Part shown: positions 31,801-39,695 of the stretch, one piece after another | Numbering within the stretch: the stretch's first letter is position 1 | How the letters are laid out: every line of letters begins with the position of its first letter | Assembly (NCBI GenBank): GCA_903846015.1 | Contig: CAIMZS010000122.1 | Span: 1 to 42,977 of the forward strand | DNA: 42,977 bases | Origin: an uncultured Anaerolineae bacterium | Lineage (GTDB): Bacteria > Chloroflexota > Anaerolineae > Anaerolineales > Villigracilaceae | Direction of reading: 5' to 3' | Made by a program: the position numbers and the translations under genes | Notes under the pieces: generated by a model | Database searches by the model: none | What the model was told of the DNA's origin: nothing | What the model saw: the letters and a program-made list of their open reading frames with translations, nothing else

Positions 31801-34063
31801 CCCAGTACATCTCGAAATTGAGATCACCCTGGAATATGCCGCCGAAAGCATCAAAGCCATCCATTCGCAATGGCAAACCATCATCCCAGGAAGTCTCCTG
31901 GATAGGAGCGCTTCCAATCAGGGCCAGCGGGCCGGTAGTAACGATTCGCAGCAAGTAATTGCGGCCCTTTTCAAGCGCAGTGGGTTTATTCAATTTGAGC
32001 GTATATGCTTCGCCGCGTCGATCAGATTTGATTGCAAAATCTGAGATTAGTTTGCCGTCAGTCAGTAAGTTTTCAGGAGATGGTCCCACATCGGTGTAGA
32101 CGTTAATGGTCAGCGATTGAGAAGCCGGGTCACCAACATTGACGGCATGCGCAATGAATATTTCAGTCAGATCACCGGAGGCAAATGCCGTGAAGCGAAC
32201 ATCATAAGGCAGTTCCGGGGTGAGTGTGTACCCTGTTGGGATGGACATGGGCTGGGTAATGCTGGTGCCATCCGGCTGCTGGATTTTCAGGTTATATGGC
32301 CCAGGGATATTTTGATAGATCCAGTGGGTGGCCTGTACGCGGCTGTGATCGCGGGCATAAATTCTTGTGAACCCATAAGCCCAGGCAAAAGTTGCAATCA
32401 GAACGCCAAGCCCCACGGTGCCTGCCAGCCAGGGAGAAAGCTTGACCCATAACAGCCCCAATCTTTTGGCCGTGGCCCTGGCCGTGCTAGAACCGGCACT
32501 ATCGGCCGTGCTAGAACCGGCACTATCGGCCGTGCTAGAACCGGCACTATCGAGCGGTGGGGGTTCTTGGGATTGCGAGTCTTTATTTTTCGAGTTTGCG
32601 TCCAGACCCTGGACGGTTATCCAGGCTGCCATCAAAGCCAACAGTGGATAAATTGGCAATTGGTAGCGCATATTGGGGTTCGATTGGGTGGATTGCCAGA
32701 TAAAATACGCCCCTGTCCAACCCCAAAGCAATAGATACTCTTTCCATTCGCCTCGCAGGATGCGCCAACCCATATAGATAAATCCGAGTGCAGCCAGGAT
32801 GCCAAGAGGCCAACCCAATCCCCAGGCTTCCATGTTGTATCCCGAAAAAAGGAAGGAGCGTCGAGCCCATTGTAATGCGGGTGGAAAGTCCACATCGCCG
32901 CTGGCCTGGGCGCGTTGTTCCGTGATATTTGCAACCCATTTGGGATTGGGTGTTATCCCGAAGAAACCCGGTCCACTGAAAGCATAGGGCATGAAAACGC
33001 GGAAGGCCAGGATGGATATGAACCCGCCCAGGACTAGCAGCGCGATCATGGTTTCCATCGACATGGCCCAGTACTTTGTGCCGGATGGATGTTCTTCGAT
33101 TTCGGATGCTTCATCGAGAACTACAGTTGGCTGGTCGGCGTGGTTTTTATGTTTTCTGAAGTACATAATCGCCAGAGCGCCGGGCAGCAGTACAGCCAGG
33201 GGCGCAGCGTTGATTTTGGATGCTACTGATGCCCCGAAAGCCAGGCCAAAGCCGATCACATTCCAAAATAAGGGGTCGCGGATGATGACCGACAGAATAG
33301 CGGATATTGCAGCACCTATCCCTCCGGGCTCCTTTCCTGCGATGGAAGCGGGTGGCGCGGCCTCACGGGGGCCCTCGCTAACCATTATTTGAACCGCAAA
33401 ATAGATCGCCAGGAACATGAAGAAATTGGCAAACATATCCACGGTGAAGAAGTGCGACTGTTGGATCTGCATCACAGCCAGGGATGAGAATGCAGTCGCG
33501 AGAGTCGCAACCTTGCGCCCATAAAGCTGTGAGGCGATCAGGTACAACAGCACCAGCGTACCCATATCCGAGAGGGCTGAGAAAAAGCGCCCCACCAGGG
33601 CGACTTCATCGTATCCGGTCCAGTTGGGCGTTTTGCCCAGTGCGTTCATGAGTGGACCAAACAAGCCATCTGCCCCATTTGCCTGGACATTTTGCGCTGC
33701 CCAGGTTGTTATGGATGACATTGTTTCTGCCGCATAGCGGACGATAACGATCGGCAGGTCACCATAAACATAGAAGTTGAAGCCGCGATTATGTGGATTA
33801 AGCGTTGAAGTGTCGGTGTTAAAGTAGTCTGATAAACTTTGTACTGGTGCGATGGCTGATTCAACCATGGTCATAAAACGTTCATCTGGGTGCAGGTGCT
33901 GATTTTGATCCCAGTTGAGACCGCTGAAACGAAAATATCCAGCTACAAGCAGGGTCAGCAAAAAGAGCACATCATAAATCCAAAGGCGTATACGGGAATT
34001 ATTCATTTTGATTTTAAATCCACCGGCTGATTTTGATTTTAGAGATTGCAGGTCAAGTGCCAT
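28856..34063 (-). CDS. Giant fusion: GT-C glycosyltransferase + DUF2298 membrane protein
   Basis: A membrane protein of about 1735 residues. The N-terminal half is a PMT/GT-C module: first membrane helix, then the external acidic motif HPDERF (Asp60, Glu61), more helices to about residue 490, a hydrophilic linker (504-528), another helix and a beta-rich external domain (about 555-900). From about residue 930 on, it repeats the whole of the DUF2298 neighbour (PPYDPWYAGGYINYYYWGF, EFPLFTFLYSDLHAHM, RMNTVFKFYLQVW, KYIVVGQQERGMY). I start at ATG 34063, where GAGG lies 7 bases upstream; a start at 34150 would overlap the upstream gene by 83 bases. The linker carries three tandem DSAGSSTA units from the dispersed repeat. 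Likely role: transfer of a lipid-linked sugar to surface glycan. Confidence 0.85.
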   Translation of the reverse strand: MALDLQSLKSKSAGGFKIKMNNSRIRLWIYDVLFLLTLLVAGYFRFSGLNWDQNQHLHPDERFMTMVESAIAPVQSLSDYFNTDTSTLNPHNRGFNFYVYGDLPIVIVRYAAETMSSITTWAAQNVQANGADGLFGPLMNALGKTPNWTGYDEVALVGRFFSALSDMGTLVLLYLIASQLYGRKVATLATAFSSLAVMQIQQSHFFTVDMFANFFMFLAIYFAVQIMVSEGPREAAPPASIAGKEPGGIGAAISAILSVIIRDPLFWNVIGFGLAFGASVASKINAAPLAVLLPGALAIMYFRKHKNHADQPTVVLDEASEIEEHPSGTKYWAMSMETMIALLVLGGFISILAFRVFMPYAFSGPGFFGITPNPKWVANITEQRAQASGDVDFPPALQWARRSFLFSGYNMEAWGLGWPLGILAALGFIYMGWRILRGEWKEYLLLWGWTGAYFIWQSTQSNPNMRYQLPIYPLLALMAAWITVQGLDANSKNKDSQSQEPPPLDSAGSSTADSAGSSTADSAGSSTARATAKRLGLLWVKLSPWLAGTVGLGVLIATFAWAYGFTRIYARDHSRVQATHWIYQNIPGPYNLKIQQPDGTSITQPMSIPTGYTLTPELPYDVRFTAFASGDLTEIFIAHAVNVGDPASQSLTINVYTDVGPSPENLLTDGKLISDFAIKSDRRGEAYTLKLNKPTALEKGRNYLLRIVTTGPLALIGSAPIQETSWDDGLPLRMDGFDAFGGIFQGDLNFEMYWDDNADKLTRFETNLDAGDYIFISSNRQWATTTRVPERYPLTSAYYRNLIGCPAEKDIIWCYNEATPGMFKGKLGFDLIQTFTSYPEVFGHQFNTQYAEESFTVYDAPKVLLFKKTAAYNSQNIRNLLGAVDLSHVVHITPGQAARYPGDLMLPIDRLNVDRAGGTWSELFSYESIQNKYPVVGLLIWYLAIGLLGLFTWPLLRFALPGLSDKGYPLARLTGLLLMAYIVWLIASLGGQYSRATIAAVYLLIVALGSVAFYLKRDEIRQEIRTKGKYYLIVEGLFLALFLIDLTIRLGNPDLWHPARGGERPMDFSYLNAVLKSTSFPPYDPWYAGGYINYYYWGFVLVGTPIKLLGIVPSIAYNFVLPTLFAMLGIGGFSVAWNLMEGFTAKNNPGISAFTFQLIAGISAAVALVLIGNLGTIQLIYHALQKLVVTNEMVDATNGSIFQHMGWALEGIGRLIQGASLSIGWGEYYWAPSRVMPTGDLAITEFPLFTFLYSDLHAHMIALPLTLLGIAWTTSTLLARKLSIWSWLVTLCFGGLVIGVLRPTNTWDFPTYLAFGSIVTGYAIFRYADVGTEKRFGLAPIIQRVFFALAGMGLLVGFALVLYQPFAQWYGLAYSEISQWTNEKTPIWSYWTHWGLFLFVITAWMSWETRQWLAQTPISALVKLKRFELLIEITLAAALVILLTLQFFLDVPVAWFAFPIAVWALVLILRPGQPDVKRLVLFMIGTGIVLTLIVEFIVLSGDIGRMNTVFKFYLQVWVLFAISAAASLGWILTEFDEWGRLGKIIFPVLGGALLSGALLFTFTASMDKIRDRMAADIPFTFDTITYMQYSHFSDQTDMDLSQDYRAIRWMQDNVKGSPVIVEANTVEYRWGTRFTIYTGLPGVAGWSWHQRQQRALFPGDWVTSRIQEITDFYNTGNSEAAKAFLTKYDVKYIVVGQQERGMYTPEGVAKFERGSSSLWQRVYSDADTAIYQVLP
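32480..32551. repeat. Three perfect 24-bp tandem copies of the dispersed repeat, in frame
   Basis: Units 32480-32503, 32504-32527 and 32528-32551 are identical. Each holds GCCGTGCTAGAACCGGC and ACTATC, and encodes the 8-residue unit DSAGSSTA on the minus strand. Because 24 is a multiple of 3, copy-number changes keep the frame. Relative to the consensus, one C and its hairpin partner G are both swapped (C-G to G-C). Confidence 0.92.
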
Positions 34064-34067
34064 TCTG

Positions 34068-36338
34068 TTACCTCTGCGCGTTATCGGGTATCGAGTAAAT
34101 CCAGAAATTTTTACCCTCGAGTGGGCTGGTAAAGTGACCCACTTGTACAAATGGATAGAGCTTGCGCAGCGCAGCCAGCGTATCTACGTCTTCTTCTTTG
34201 ACGATAAATAATTTATTACCCGGCGTAGCCAGTGTTTTGGGGAGATCATCACGCGAGACTGCATAATCCTTGCTAGGATAGCCTGCCTGGATACCTACCA
34301 GCCGAGTATCCACCCAATAAGGATAGGGTACCACAAAGGCATTGTCTGGGCTGTTACCAGCATCGACAAAAGAGCGTATTACCTTGCCTATGTCAGATGT
34401 GTTCCAGGCCTTGTCGAGGAATTGTGATGCAAAAGTATTAAAGACCAGGTTGTAATTTTGAAGGGAGGAAACCAGCAAAAGCAGGATCACTACACCGGCA
34501 GCAAATCCACGTTTTCGGGCGGCGCCCTGTATCGATTGTAAACCAGTGTAGATGCCATCCAGCGCCATTGCGGCGATGATAAAAACGATCACAGCCGCAG
34601 CGCCGGTGCGGTTTAGCGATGGATTCTCACTGGGGAATGCCAACGAGAGAATGGATGGCATTAATAGCGTCGGGACTGACAGGATTAGGAACAGGTCAAG
34701 CCAGTGACGGTTTCGAAGGTAGCGCGCAAGTAGAAATAAATACCCGATCAGAAACAATACCGCCGATACTACGTCTAATGCCGGGCGGTGAGGAATGGAA
34801 TGTACCCAGGTCTCGCCGTTATCATAATAGAACATGGTCATCGCATTAAATGTATTGCTGATGAATATTTGCCAGGCTGGGTCTTTGAGCGGCTGCTCAA
34901 TCCCTGTAAGACGGGTCATGGTGCGGTATGAGAACGATTCCTGATTTTGAATGATATAACGCATCAAGGGAATGAAAACCATGAAGGAGGCTAACACCAG
35001 GATGGAAAAAAGCATCATGGTTTGCTTGCGATTGCCAACGGATTGTTTGTGCAGTAAATACAAAGCCAACCCCAGCAGGGCAACAAACGGTACAAACCGG
35101 AAGGGGCTGTAGCCATTCAATCCCAGGCCCAGGAACAATCCAGATAGAATAAAGTCATTGCGATTCTGACGGCGCAAACCTCGGATCAGGTAATACAGGG
35201 TAGGCGCAGCAAATGCCGGGTAAAGTGGAAAACGCAGCCCGATCCGGCTGATGGTATTCAGCCAGTATGAAGTTCCTGCCAGGATAAGGGCAAACATTGC
35301 CACGCGCTTGCCGCCAATTTCTTTGCCGAGCAGGTAAATATACGGCATGGTAAATAAACCGATCAGGGCAGTCCCAAGTTTAAGACTGAAAAAAGTTAGT
35401 CCTGTATTAAACAAAATGGAAACCAACGCAGTCCAATAGAATTGGATGAACTCGCGGCCAGTATTGCGTGGGAAGAAAATATGTGTTTGGCCCTGGGTTA
35501 CATCGAACACATCCAGCAATTTTTCGGCGTGGTCACTGAATGGTTCACCGGGGACGCCGTCCAACCTGTAAAAACGGAAGAATATGACCAGCGCGGCAAC
35601 CGCAAAAAGTAGCACGCCCCAGCGCGTGATGGATAGCTGCCACTTGTCGCGTTTGAAAAAATCCACCACCTTTGTAAAGAATGCGGGCTTGCCAGGATCG
35701 CTGAGCCATAACCCGCGAACAAACAAACCCATTGCTGCCAGCCAGATGGTGACATTGATAGATGTGAACAGGTTGTTGTTTAAGAGAATGAAAGCCGAAA
35801 GTGCCAGCAGCATGGCATAAATAAGCGTCTTGCGCCGGTAGGTCAGAGGGTCTTTTTGAATGGGGGCATCTTCATCAGCAAGCTGGGGCTTTTGAACGAT
35901 ATCAGCCCTGCTAGAACGGGCGCTGTCGTGGGGATAATGTAGGTCTGGCAGCGAGAATTCGTTTAGCATGTATGCCCAGACCAGCAGGACAAGCGCGAAG
36001 AAGTATAGGCTAAACGCAAGCACAAACGAATCAGCAGGTGGTTCAAGGGTTCGTTGGGCAAGGAGTGCCAGCCCAAGTGCCAGGAATACTTTCCAGGGGA
36101 ACTGGGCGGCCGTGGCTGGAATGGTTCTGGTTACTGGGATAGCGTCCTCTGCCGCGTTGGAGGATGGCGAAATATCCAATAAATCCGGTTCGCCAGGGGA
36201 ATCCTGGATTTGTTGGGGCTGATTGGGAGGGAAGGGCTCCTCCACCGTGGCGGATGCATTCCAGGGAATTTGAATCTTTTCTTTTTGCCAGGGGTTGAGT
36301 CTGGATTTTAGATAATCAAGGATACTGGGCTCTTTCAT
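34068..36338 (-). CDS. GT-C type membrane glycosyltransferase (PMT family)
   Basis: A 756-residue protein. A long, proline-rich cytoplasmic N-terminus (1-80) is followed by two helices, a second hydrophilic loop (about 128-165) and then a polytopic GT-C core. The core shows RLDGVPGEPFSDHAEKLLDV and LGTALIGLFTMPYIYLLGKEIGGKRVAMFALILAGTS, followed by the typical SRIGLRFPLYPAF and LGLGLNGYSPFR. A small external C-terminal domain ends it. It would move a sugar from a lipid carrier on the outer face. Its stop lies 4 bases before the giant fusion's start, so the two are coupled. Residues about 136-144 (DSARSSRAD) come from a dispersed repeat copy. Confidence 0.83.
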   Translation of the reverse strand: MKEPSILDYLKSRLNPWQKEKIQIPWNASATVEEPFPPNQPQQIQDSPGEPDLLDISPSSNAAEDAIPVTRTIPATAAQFPWKVFLALGLALLAQRTLEPPADSFVLAFSLYFFALVLLVWAYMLNEFSLPDLHYPHDSARSSRADIVQKPQLADEDAPIQKDPLTYRRKTLIYAMLLALSAFILLNNNLFTSINVTIWLAAMGLFVRGLWLSDPGKPAFFTKVVDFFKRDKWQLSITRWGVLLFAVAALVIFFRFYRLDGVPGEPFSDHAEKLLDVFDVTQGQTHIFFPRNTGREFIQFYWTALVSILFNTGLTFFSLKLGTALIGLFTMPYIYLLGKEIGGKRVAMFALILAGTSYWLNTISRIGLRFPLYPAFAAPTLYYLIRGLRRQNRNDFILSGLFLGLGLNGYSPFRFVPFVALLGLALYLLHKQSVGNRKQTMMLFSILVLASFMVFIPLMRYIIQNQESFSYRTMTRLTGIEQPLKDPAWQIFISNTFNAMTMFYYDNGETWVHSIPHRPALDVVSAVLFLIGYLFLLARYLRNRHWLDLFLILSVPTLLMPSILSLAFPSENPSLNRTGAAAVIVFIIAAMALDGIYTGLQSIQGAARKRGFAAGVVILLLLVSSLQNYNLVFNTFASQFLDKAWNTSDIGKVIRSFVDAGNSPDNAFVVPYPYWVDTRLVGIQAGYPSKDYAVSRDDLPKTLATPGNKLFIVKEEDVDTLAALRKLYPFVQVGHFTSPLEGKNFWIYSIPDNAQR
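35905..35929. repeat. Dispersed 25-bp palindromic repeat inside the PMT-family gene
   Basis: Core GCCCTGCTAGAACGGGC followed by GCTGTCGT. It encodes DSARSSRA in the cytoplasmic loop, the same reading frame as the tandem copies in the giant fusion gene (DSAGSSTA). Confidence 0.82.
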
Positions 36339-36429
36339 GCGAGCATCTCTTTCCTAATTTAATTGGAATAATGGATATGGTTTCATTGGCCGTGCAAGTG
36401 CGTGTCTGAACCGGGGCTTGTCTGTACCG

Positions 36430-36454
36430 GCCCCGCTAGAACGGGCACTATCGC
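36430..36454. repeat. Dispersed 25-bp palindromic repeat, methyltransferase-PMT spacer copy
   Basis: Core GCCCCGCTAGAACGGGC followed by ACTATCGC. The stem is intact; one loop base differs from the consensus (T to C). Confidence 0.8.
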
Positions 36455-36472
36455 AGAACCGGGTACCATGCT
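36452..36472. repeat. Shared 21-base repeat block, copy 2
   Basis: Identical over 21 bases to 22427-22447. It follows the palindromic repeat here, whereas in the other spacer it precedes it by 59 bases, showing that blocks recombine. Confidence 0.75.
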
Positions 36473-36517
36473 GGATGCTTATAACAACAATAGCGTCTAC
36501 ATGGCAGGGCTATTTTA

Positions 36518-37300
36518 TCAAATACGGCGGGCGATATAGAAGGTATATGTGCCTTGTTCTTGAGGAACTGGCTCATCGTAATATTTGCGCAGGTAGTTCA
36601 TGATCGGCACAAAATTCCAGTAGGCGGAGGAAATCTGCCAGCGGTGGGTAAAAAGGTGAATAATGCGAGATGGCAGGCCAAAATAATGACCCCACTCGAG
36701 CGTTGCTAATGCGGCGGGTGAGAAGTAATGGAAGTATTTTTCCACCCTGAACCCGGCCGCCTCGAGCCGTTTTGTCCACTGGGTTGGATCATCGCAGGTG
36801 ACATGGCGTGAAATTTTATTGAAATATGCCCGGTAAGAATTTGCCAGGGTTTTCCACCCGAGTGAGTCGAAAAAACGAGCAATGGAAAGGGTTGGTAAAA
36901 AGTTTTGGTTTGGAACACAAAACACAAACGGAGCGCCTATCTTGAGCACCCGGGCTGTTTCAACCAGCACCTCATCCAGGTGGGGTATATGCTCAAGCAC
37001 CGAATTGCTTATGGCGCTGGCAAAATAGGCATCCGGATACGGCATTCTGGCTCCATCCGCCTGTGTGAGCAGATTGTAAACGCCCCTGGTTGCGGCTTCG
37101 CGGATTGGTTCAGCCCAGGGATCAATGCCAACATCCAGCTTGTGATCAAATGTCAATTGGGCGAAGTGACCATCACCGCAGCCCACATCCAAGATTGGAG
37201 ATGGCAGGTCCAAGCCCTGGTAAAAACGCGATTCAACTGCGCGCAGAAGCGCACGAAAATATGGCAAGTCCCGGATGTGTAGAAAAAGGAAGTCTTTCAT
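36518..37300 (-). CDS. SAM-dependent methyltransferase (class I)
   Basis: A 260-residue cytosolic methyltransferase. The S-adenosylmethionine-binding motif I is ILDVGCGDGHFAQL at residues 36-49. Motif II-like ADGARMPYPDAYFASAISNSVLEHIPHLDEVLVETARVL follows, as in Methyltransf_11 proteins. The acceptor is unknown; the position after a GT4 glycosyltransferase suggests a glycan or lipid-linked intermediate. It starts 3 bases after the GT4 stop, so it is cotranscribed and probably coupled. Confidence 0.87.
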   Translation of the reverse strand: MKDFLFLHIRDLPYFRALLRAVESRFYQGLDLPSPILDVGCGDGHFAQLTFDHKLDVGIDPWAEPIREAATRGVYNLLTQADGARMPYPDAYFASAISNSVLEHIPHLDEVLVETARVLKIGAPFVFCVPNQNFLPTLSIARFFDSLGWKTLANSYRAYFNKISRHVTCDDPTQWTKRLEAAGFRVEKYFHYFSPAALATLEWGHYFGLPSRIIHLFTHRWQISSAYWNFVPIMNYLRKYYDEPVPQEQGTYTFYIARRI

Positions 37301-37303
37301 GCC

Positions 37304-38461
37304 TTACCGGGGGGAAATATTTTTGAATAATTTCTCATATTCTGCTGCAATGGCATCAGGGTCGTATATACGCGCGATTTCAGCCGGGTCGCGACGATAT
37401 TTTTGAGGTTGTGCCAGGATTTCAAGGATGGCGTTGGCGAGCGCATTGGCATCTCCGATTGGGGTAACCTGGCCCATGCCAGTCATCTCAACCGGGCGGC
37501 GCACCCCGGGTAGGGCGGATGCAACGCATGGAACATTGTTTATCATGGCCTCAATTTGTACCAGGCCAAAGGCCTCGGTGGAATTCAGGCTGGAGACAAC
37601 CAGTACATCCAGATTCGGATAATAGGCAGCCATCTGGGCCGGGTTCTGGTTACCGAGGAACTTCCAGTGGCCGCTTTGTTCAAATTGGCGAATAACGGGA
37701 ATCAACCGGTCAAAATAGGCCTGTTCCCCCATCACGTTCAGGTGCTGACCTGCAAACAAGACCTGGGCATTGGGATATTTTCCCAAAACTTTCGGGAGTG
37801 CTTTTAGCAGAATTTCTACACCCTTTTCAGATGCAAAACGTGTGGCCATGCCAATCACTGGCCGTTTGGTGTCTGTCTGATGGGCTGTGCCGAGTGCTTC
37901 GATTGCGCCTTTTTGAGGCGTAGGCAGCTGAACAGGGGGCAAAATGGGGGTCAGTTTGTGTTTGTAATGGGAGAGAAATGGTGAGTGATCGGCGTAATCC
38001 TGGGTGTAGGTGACAATATGGTTGGCAAGCAGTGCGGCAGTATTATTCTGAAAATCCACCACATGGTTCACAATACGGTTAAATAAACCTGCCGGCAGCT
38101 GTAAATCGCAATGGTAGGTGAGGATTGCCAATTTCCCCAACAAGCGCGCGCGCGCTGTAAAGCCAGGGGCATCAAACTGCGGAAGATGTAATTGGACGAC
38201 ATCGTTCTCGGCAACATATTTCCAGGCGAGAAAGCCAAGTGTCGGCATGAGCACGCCCTTGCTGATCCGCAGCGCAACAGGAGCGCGGACGATCCGAACG
38301 CCATTTCGCATTTCATCAGTCGGAGTGGATGGATCGAAACGGGAGGTCAGCACAGTAACCTGGTGACCGCGTCGCGCGAATGCCTCTGCCAGACGTTCGG
38401 CATAGATCGTCAGTCCAGAGGTATGAGGCCGGTAATAGGTGAGGGCAGTGAGTATTTTCAT
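37304..38461 (-). CDS. GT4-family glycosyltransferase
   Basis: A 385-residue GT-B glycosyltransferase that uses nucleotide sugars at the cytosolic membrane face. The N-terminal acceptor domain starts ILTALTYYRPHTSGLTIYAERLAEAFARRGHQVTVLT. The C-terminal donor domain shows PVIGMATRFASEKGVEILLKALP and an STEAFGLVQIEAMINNVPCVAS segment with the E-x7-E pattern of GT4. It resembles the GT4 enzymes that work on phosphatidylinositol or polyprenyl carriers. The ATG is preceded only by 2 bases and then the inverted end of a MITE-like repeat, so there is no recognisable ribosome site. Confidence 0.9.
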   Translation of the reverse strand: MKILTALTYYRPHTSGLTIYAERLAEAFARRGHQVTVLTSRFDPSTPTDEMRNGVRIVRAPVALRISKGVLMPTLGFLAWKYVAENDVVQLHLPQFDAPGFTARARLLGKLAILTYHCDLQLPAGLFNRIVNHVVDFQNNTAALLANHIVTYTQDYADHSPFLSHYKHKLTPILPPVQLPTPQKGAIEALGTAHQTDTKRPVIGMATRFASEKGVEILLKALPKVLGKYPNAQVLFAGQHLNVMGEQAYFDRLIPVIRQFEQSGHWKFLGNQNPAQMAAYYPNLDVLVVSSLNSTEAFGLVQIEAMINNVPCVASALPGVRRPVEMTGMGQVTPIGDANALANAILEILAQPQKYRRDPAEIARIYDPDAIAAEYEKLFKNISPR

Positions 38462-38463
38462 GG

Positions 38464-38664
38464 TCTGAACCGCAGATTTAGATGATTACGCAGATTAGGG
38501 CAAGAGCAAGAACCGGGTACACGGCGATAAATCGCCGTGCTATAGCTTTTGTAGTAACGACTTTAGTCGTTTAGCGAGGAAAAGCAATGAAAGTCGCCGC
38601 TACCATGCAAAATCATTATCTGAAAAACTATAGTATCGTAATTAGCGACATTCTGCGGTTCAGA
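38464..38664. mobile_element. MITE-like element with 13-bp terminal inverted repeats
   Basis: The 201-base stretch starts with TCTGAACCGCAGA (38464-38476) and ends with its exact reverse complement (38652-38664). It has no coding capacity. Inside are two perfect small palindromes: ACGGCGAT with ATCGCCGT (38521-38538) and ACGACT with AGTCGT (38557-38570). The left end matches the TCTGAACC blocks found in five other spacers. It lies between the epimerase and the GT4 gene and touches the GT4 start region. No clear target duplication could be defined. Confidence 0.65.
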
Positions 38665-38673
38665 AAAATTCAT

Positions 38674-39693
38674 TTAAATTATATTTTCGCTTACCCATTC
38701 AAAAAGTTGTTTGATGCCCATTTCAACATTGTATTTTGGCTTCCAGCCCAGTAAAAGTTGAGCCTTACGTGTATCGGCTACAAAAACTTTTTGATCGCCA
38801 GGGCGCCAGTCACCGCTTGCAATCGGAATAGGTCTGCCCAGCAGCTTCTCCAGGCGAGGCCCAAACTCAGTCCAGATCGCCATGGTATTTTCGGAACCAC
38901 CCCCAAGGTTAAAGACCTGGCCCTGGGTTTTGTCGATATTTTGGATAACGCTATCATACGCATCCAGCAGATCGTAAACATGCAGCAGATCACGGATTTG
39001 TTTGCCATCGCCATAAATGGTGATGGGGCGATTCGTTTGTGCCGCGATGATCATCCAGGCGACCCAGCCCTGATCTTCAACGCCAAACTGGCGAGGGCCG
39101 TAAATGCACGATTGGCGCAGGACAACCGAACGCAGACCGTAAATCCGGGCATAATCGCGCACATATTGGTCCCCGGCGCCTTTTGAACAGCCATAAGGTG
39201 AGTGGAAGTCAAGCGGCTGGGTCTCGGGCGCGCCAAAAGGTAGGTCTTCATATTCCCAGCGCAGGCCTTTTTCAACAACCTTGACATCGTCCATGCCCCC
39301 ATACACTTTGTTTGTGGATGAGTAAAGAAAAATGGGGTTGCGTTCGTTGAGACGGGCTGCTTCAAGCGTATTAAAAGTACCCAGGGCATTGATTTCAAAA
39401 TCCTCGCGCGGGAAGACCACCGAAGTTGTCACCGCCACCTGACCTGCCAGGTGCACGATAATATCGGCGTGACGCGCGGAAACAGTTAACTGTCCGGCAT
39501 CACGCACATCGCCGACAACCAGCTTAAAAGCCTTGTCGCCAAACTTATCTTGCAGCCATTTCAGATTGCGCGGTGCACCTGCGCGGCTTAAATTATCATA
39601 AATGGTTACGGTTTCGCCACGTTCAAGCAGGCGATAGACATAATTTGAACCAATGAAACCGGCGCCACCGGTCACAAAATAGTTGCCAGCCAT
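38674..39693 (-). CDS. NAD-dependent nucleotide-sugar epimerase, CDP-paratose 2-epimerase-like
   Basis: A 339-residue extended short-chain dehydrogenase/reductase. The NAD-binding motif GGAGFIG is at residues 9-15, and DNLSRAGAPRNLKWLQ (33-48) is characteristic of the CDP-paratose/tyvelose epimerase branch. The catalytic Tyr167 and Lys171 are in SPYGCSKGAGDQYV, with a Ser/Thr near 125-127. It would interconvert nucleotide sugars in the cytosol for the glycan pathway. GGAG lies 5 bases before the ATG, and it follows the upstream YbhN-like gene by 2 bases. The exact substrate is uncertain. Confidence 0.87.
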   Translation of the reverse strand: MAGNYFVTGGAGFIGSNYVYRLLERGETVTIYDNLSRAGAPRNLKWLQDKFGDKAFKLVVGDVRDAGQLTVSARHADIIVHLAGQVAVTTSVVFPREDFEINALGTFNTLEAARLNERNPIFLYSSTNKVYGGMDDVKVVEKGLRWEYEDLPFGAPETQPLDFHSPYGCSKGAGDQYVRDYARIYGLRSVVLRQSCIYGPRQFGVEDQGWVAWMIIAAQTNRPITIYGDGKQIRDLLHVYDLLDAYDSVIQNIDKTQGQVFNLGGGSENTMAIWTEFGPRLEKLLGRPIPIASGDWRPGDQKVFVADTRKAQLLLGWKPKYNVEMGIKQLFEWVSENII

Positions 39694-39695
39694 TC

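Larger units (their letters stand above)
36339..36517. repeat. Repeat-mosaic spacer upstream of the PMT-family gene
   Basis: A 179-base gap holding TCTGAACC (36405-36412), a TCTGTACC variant (36421-36428), one 25-bp palindromic repeat (36430-36454) and the 21-base block shared with the kinase-plsC spacer. No gene and no convincing promoter were seen. Confidence 0.65.

Noticed and set aside
32480-32551. Tandem 24-bp repeats as a tiny CRISPR array
   Set aside because: The units are directly adjacent with no spacers and lie in frame inside a gene; no cas genes are present.
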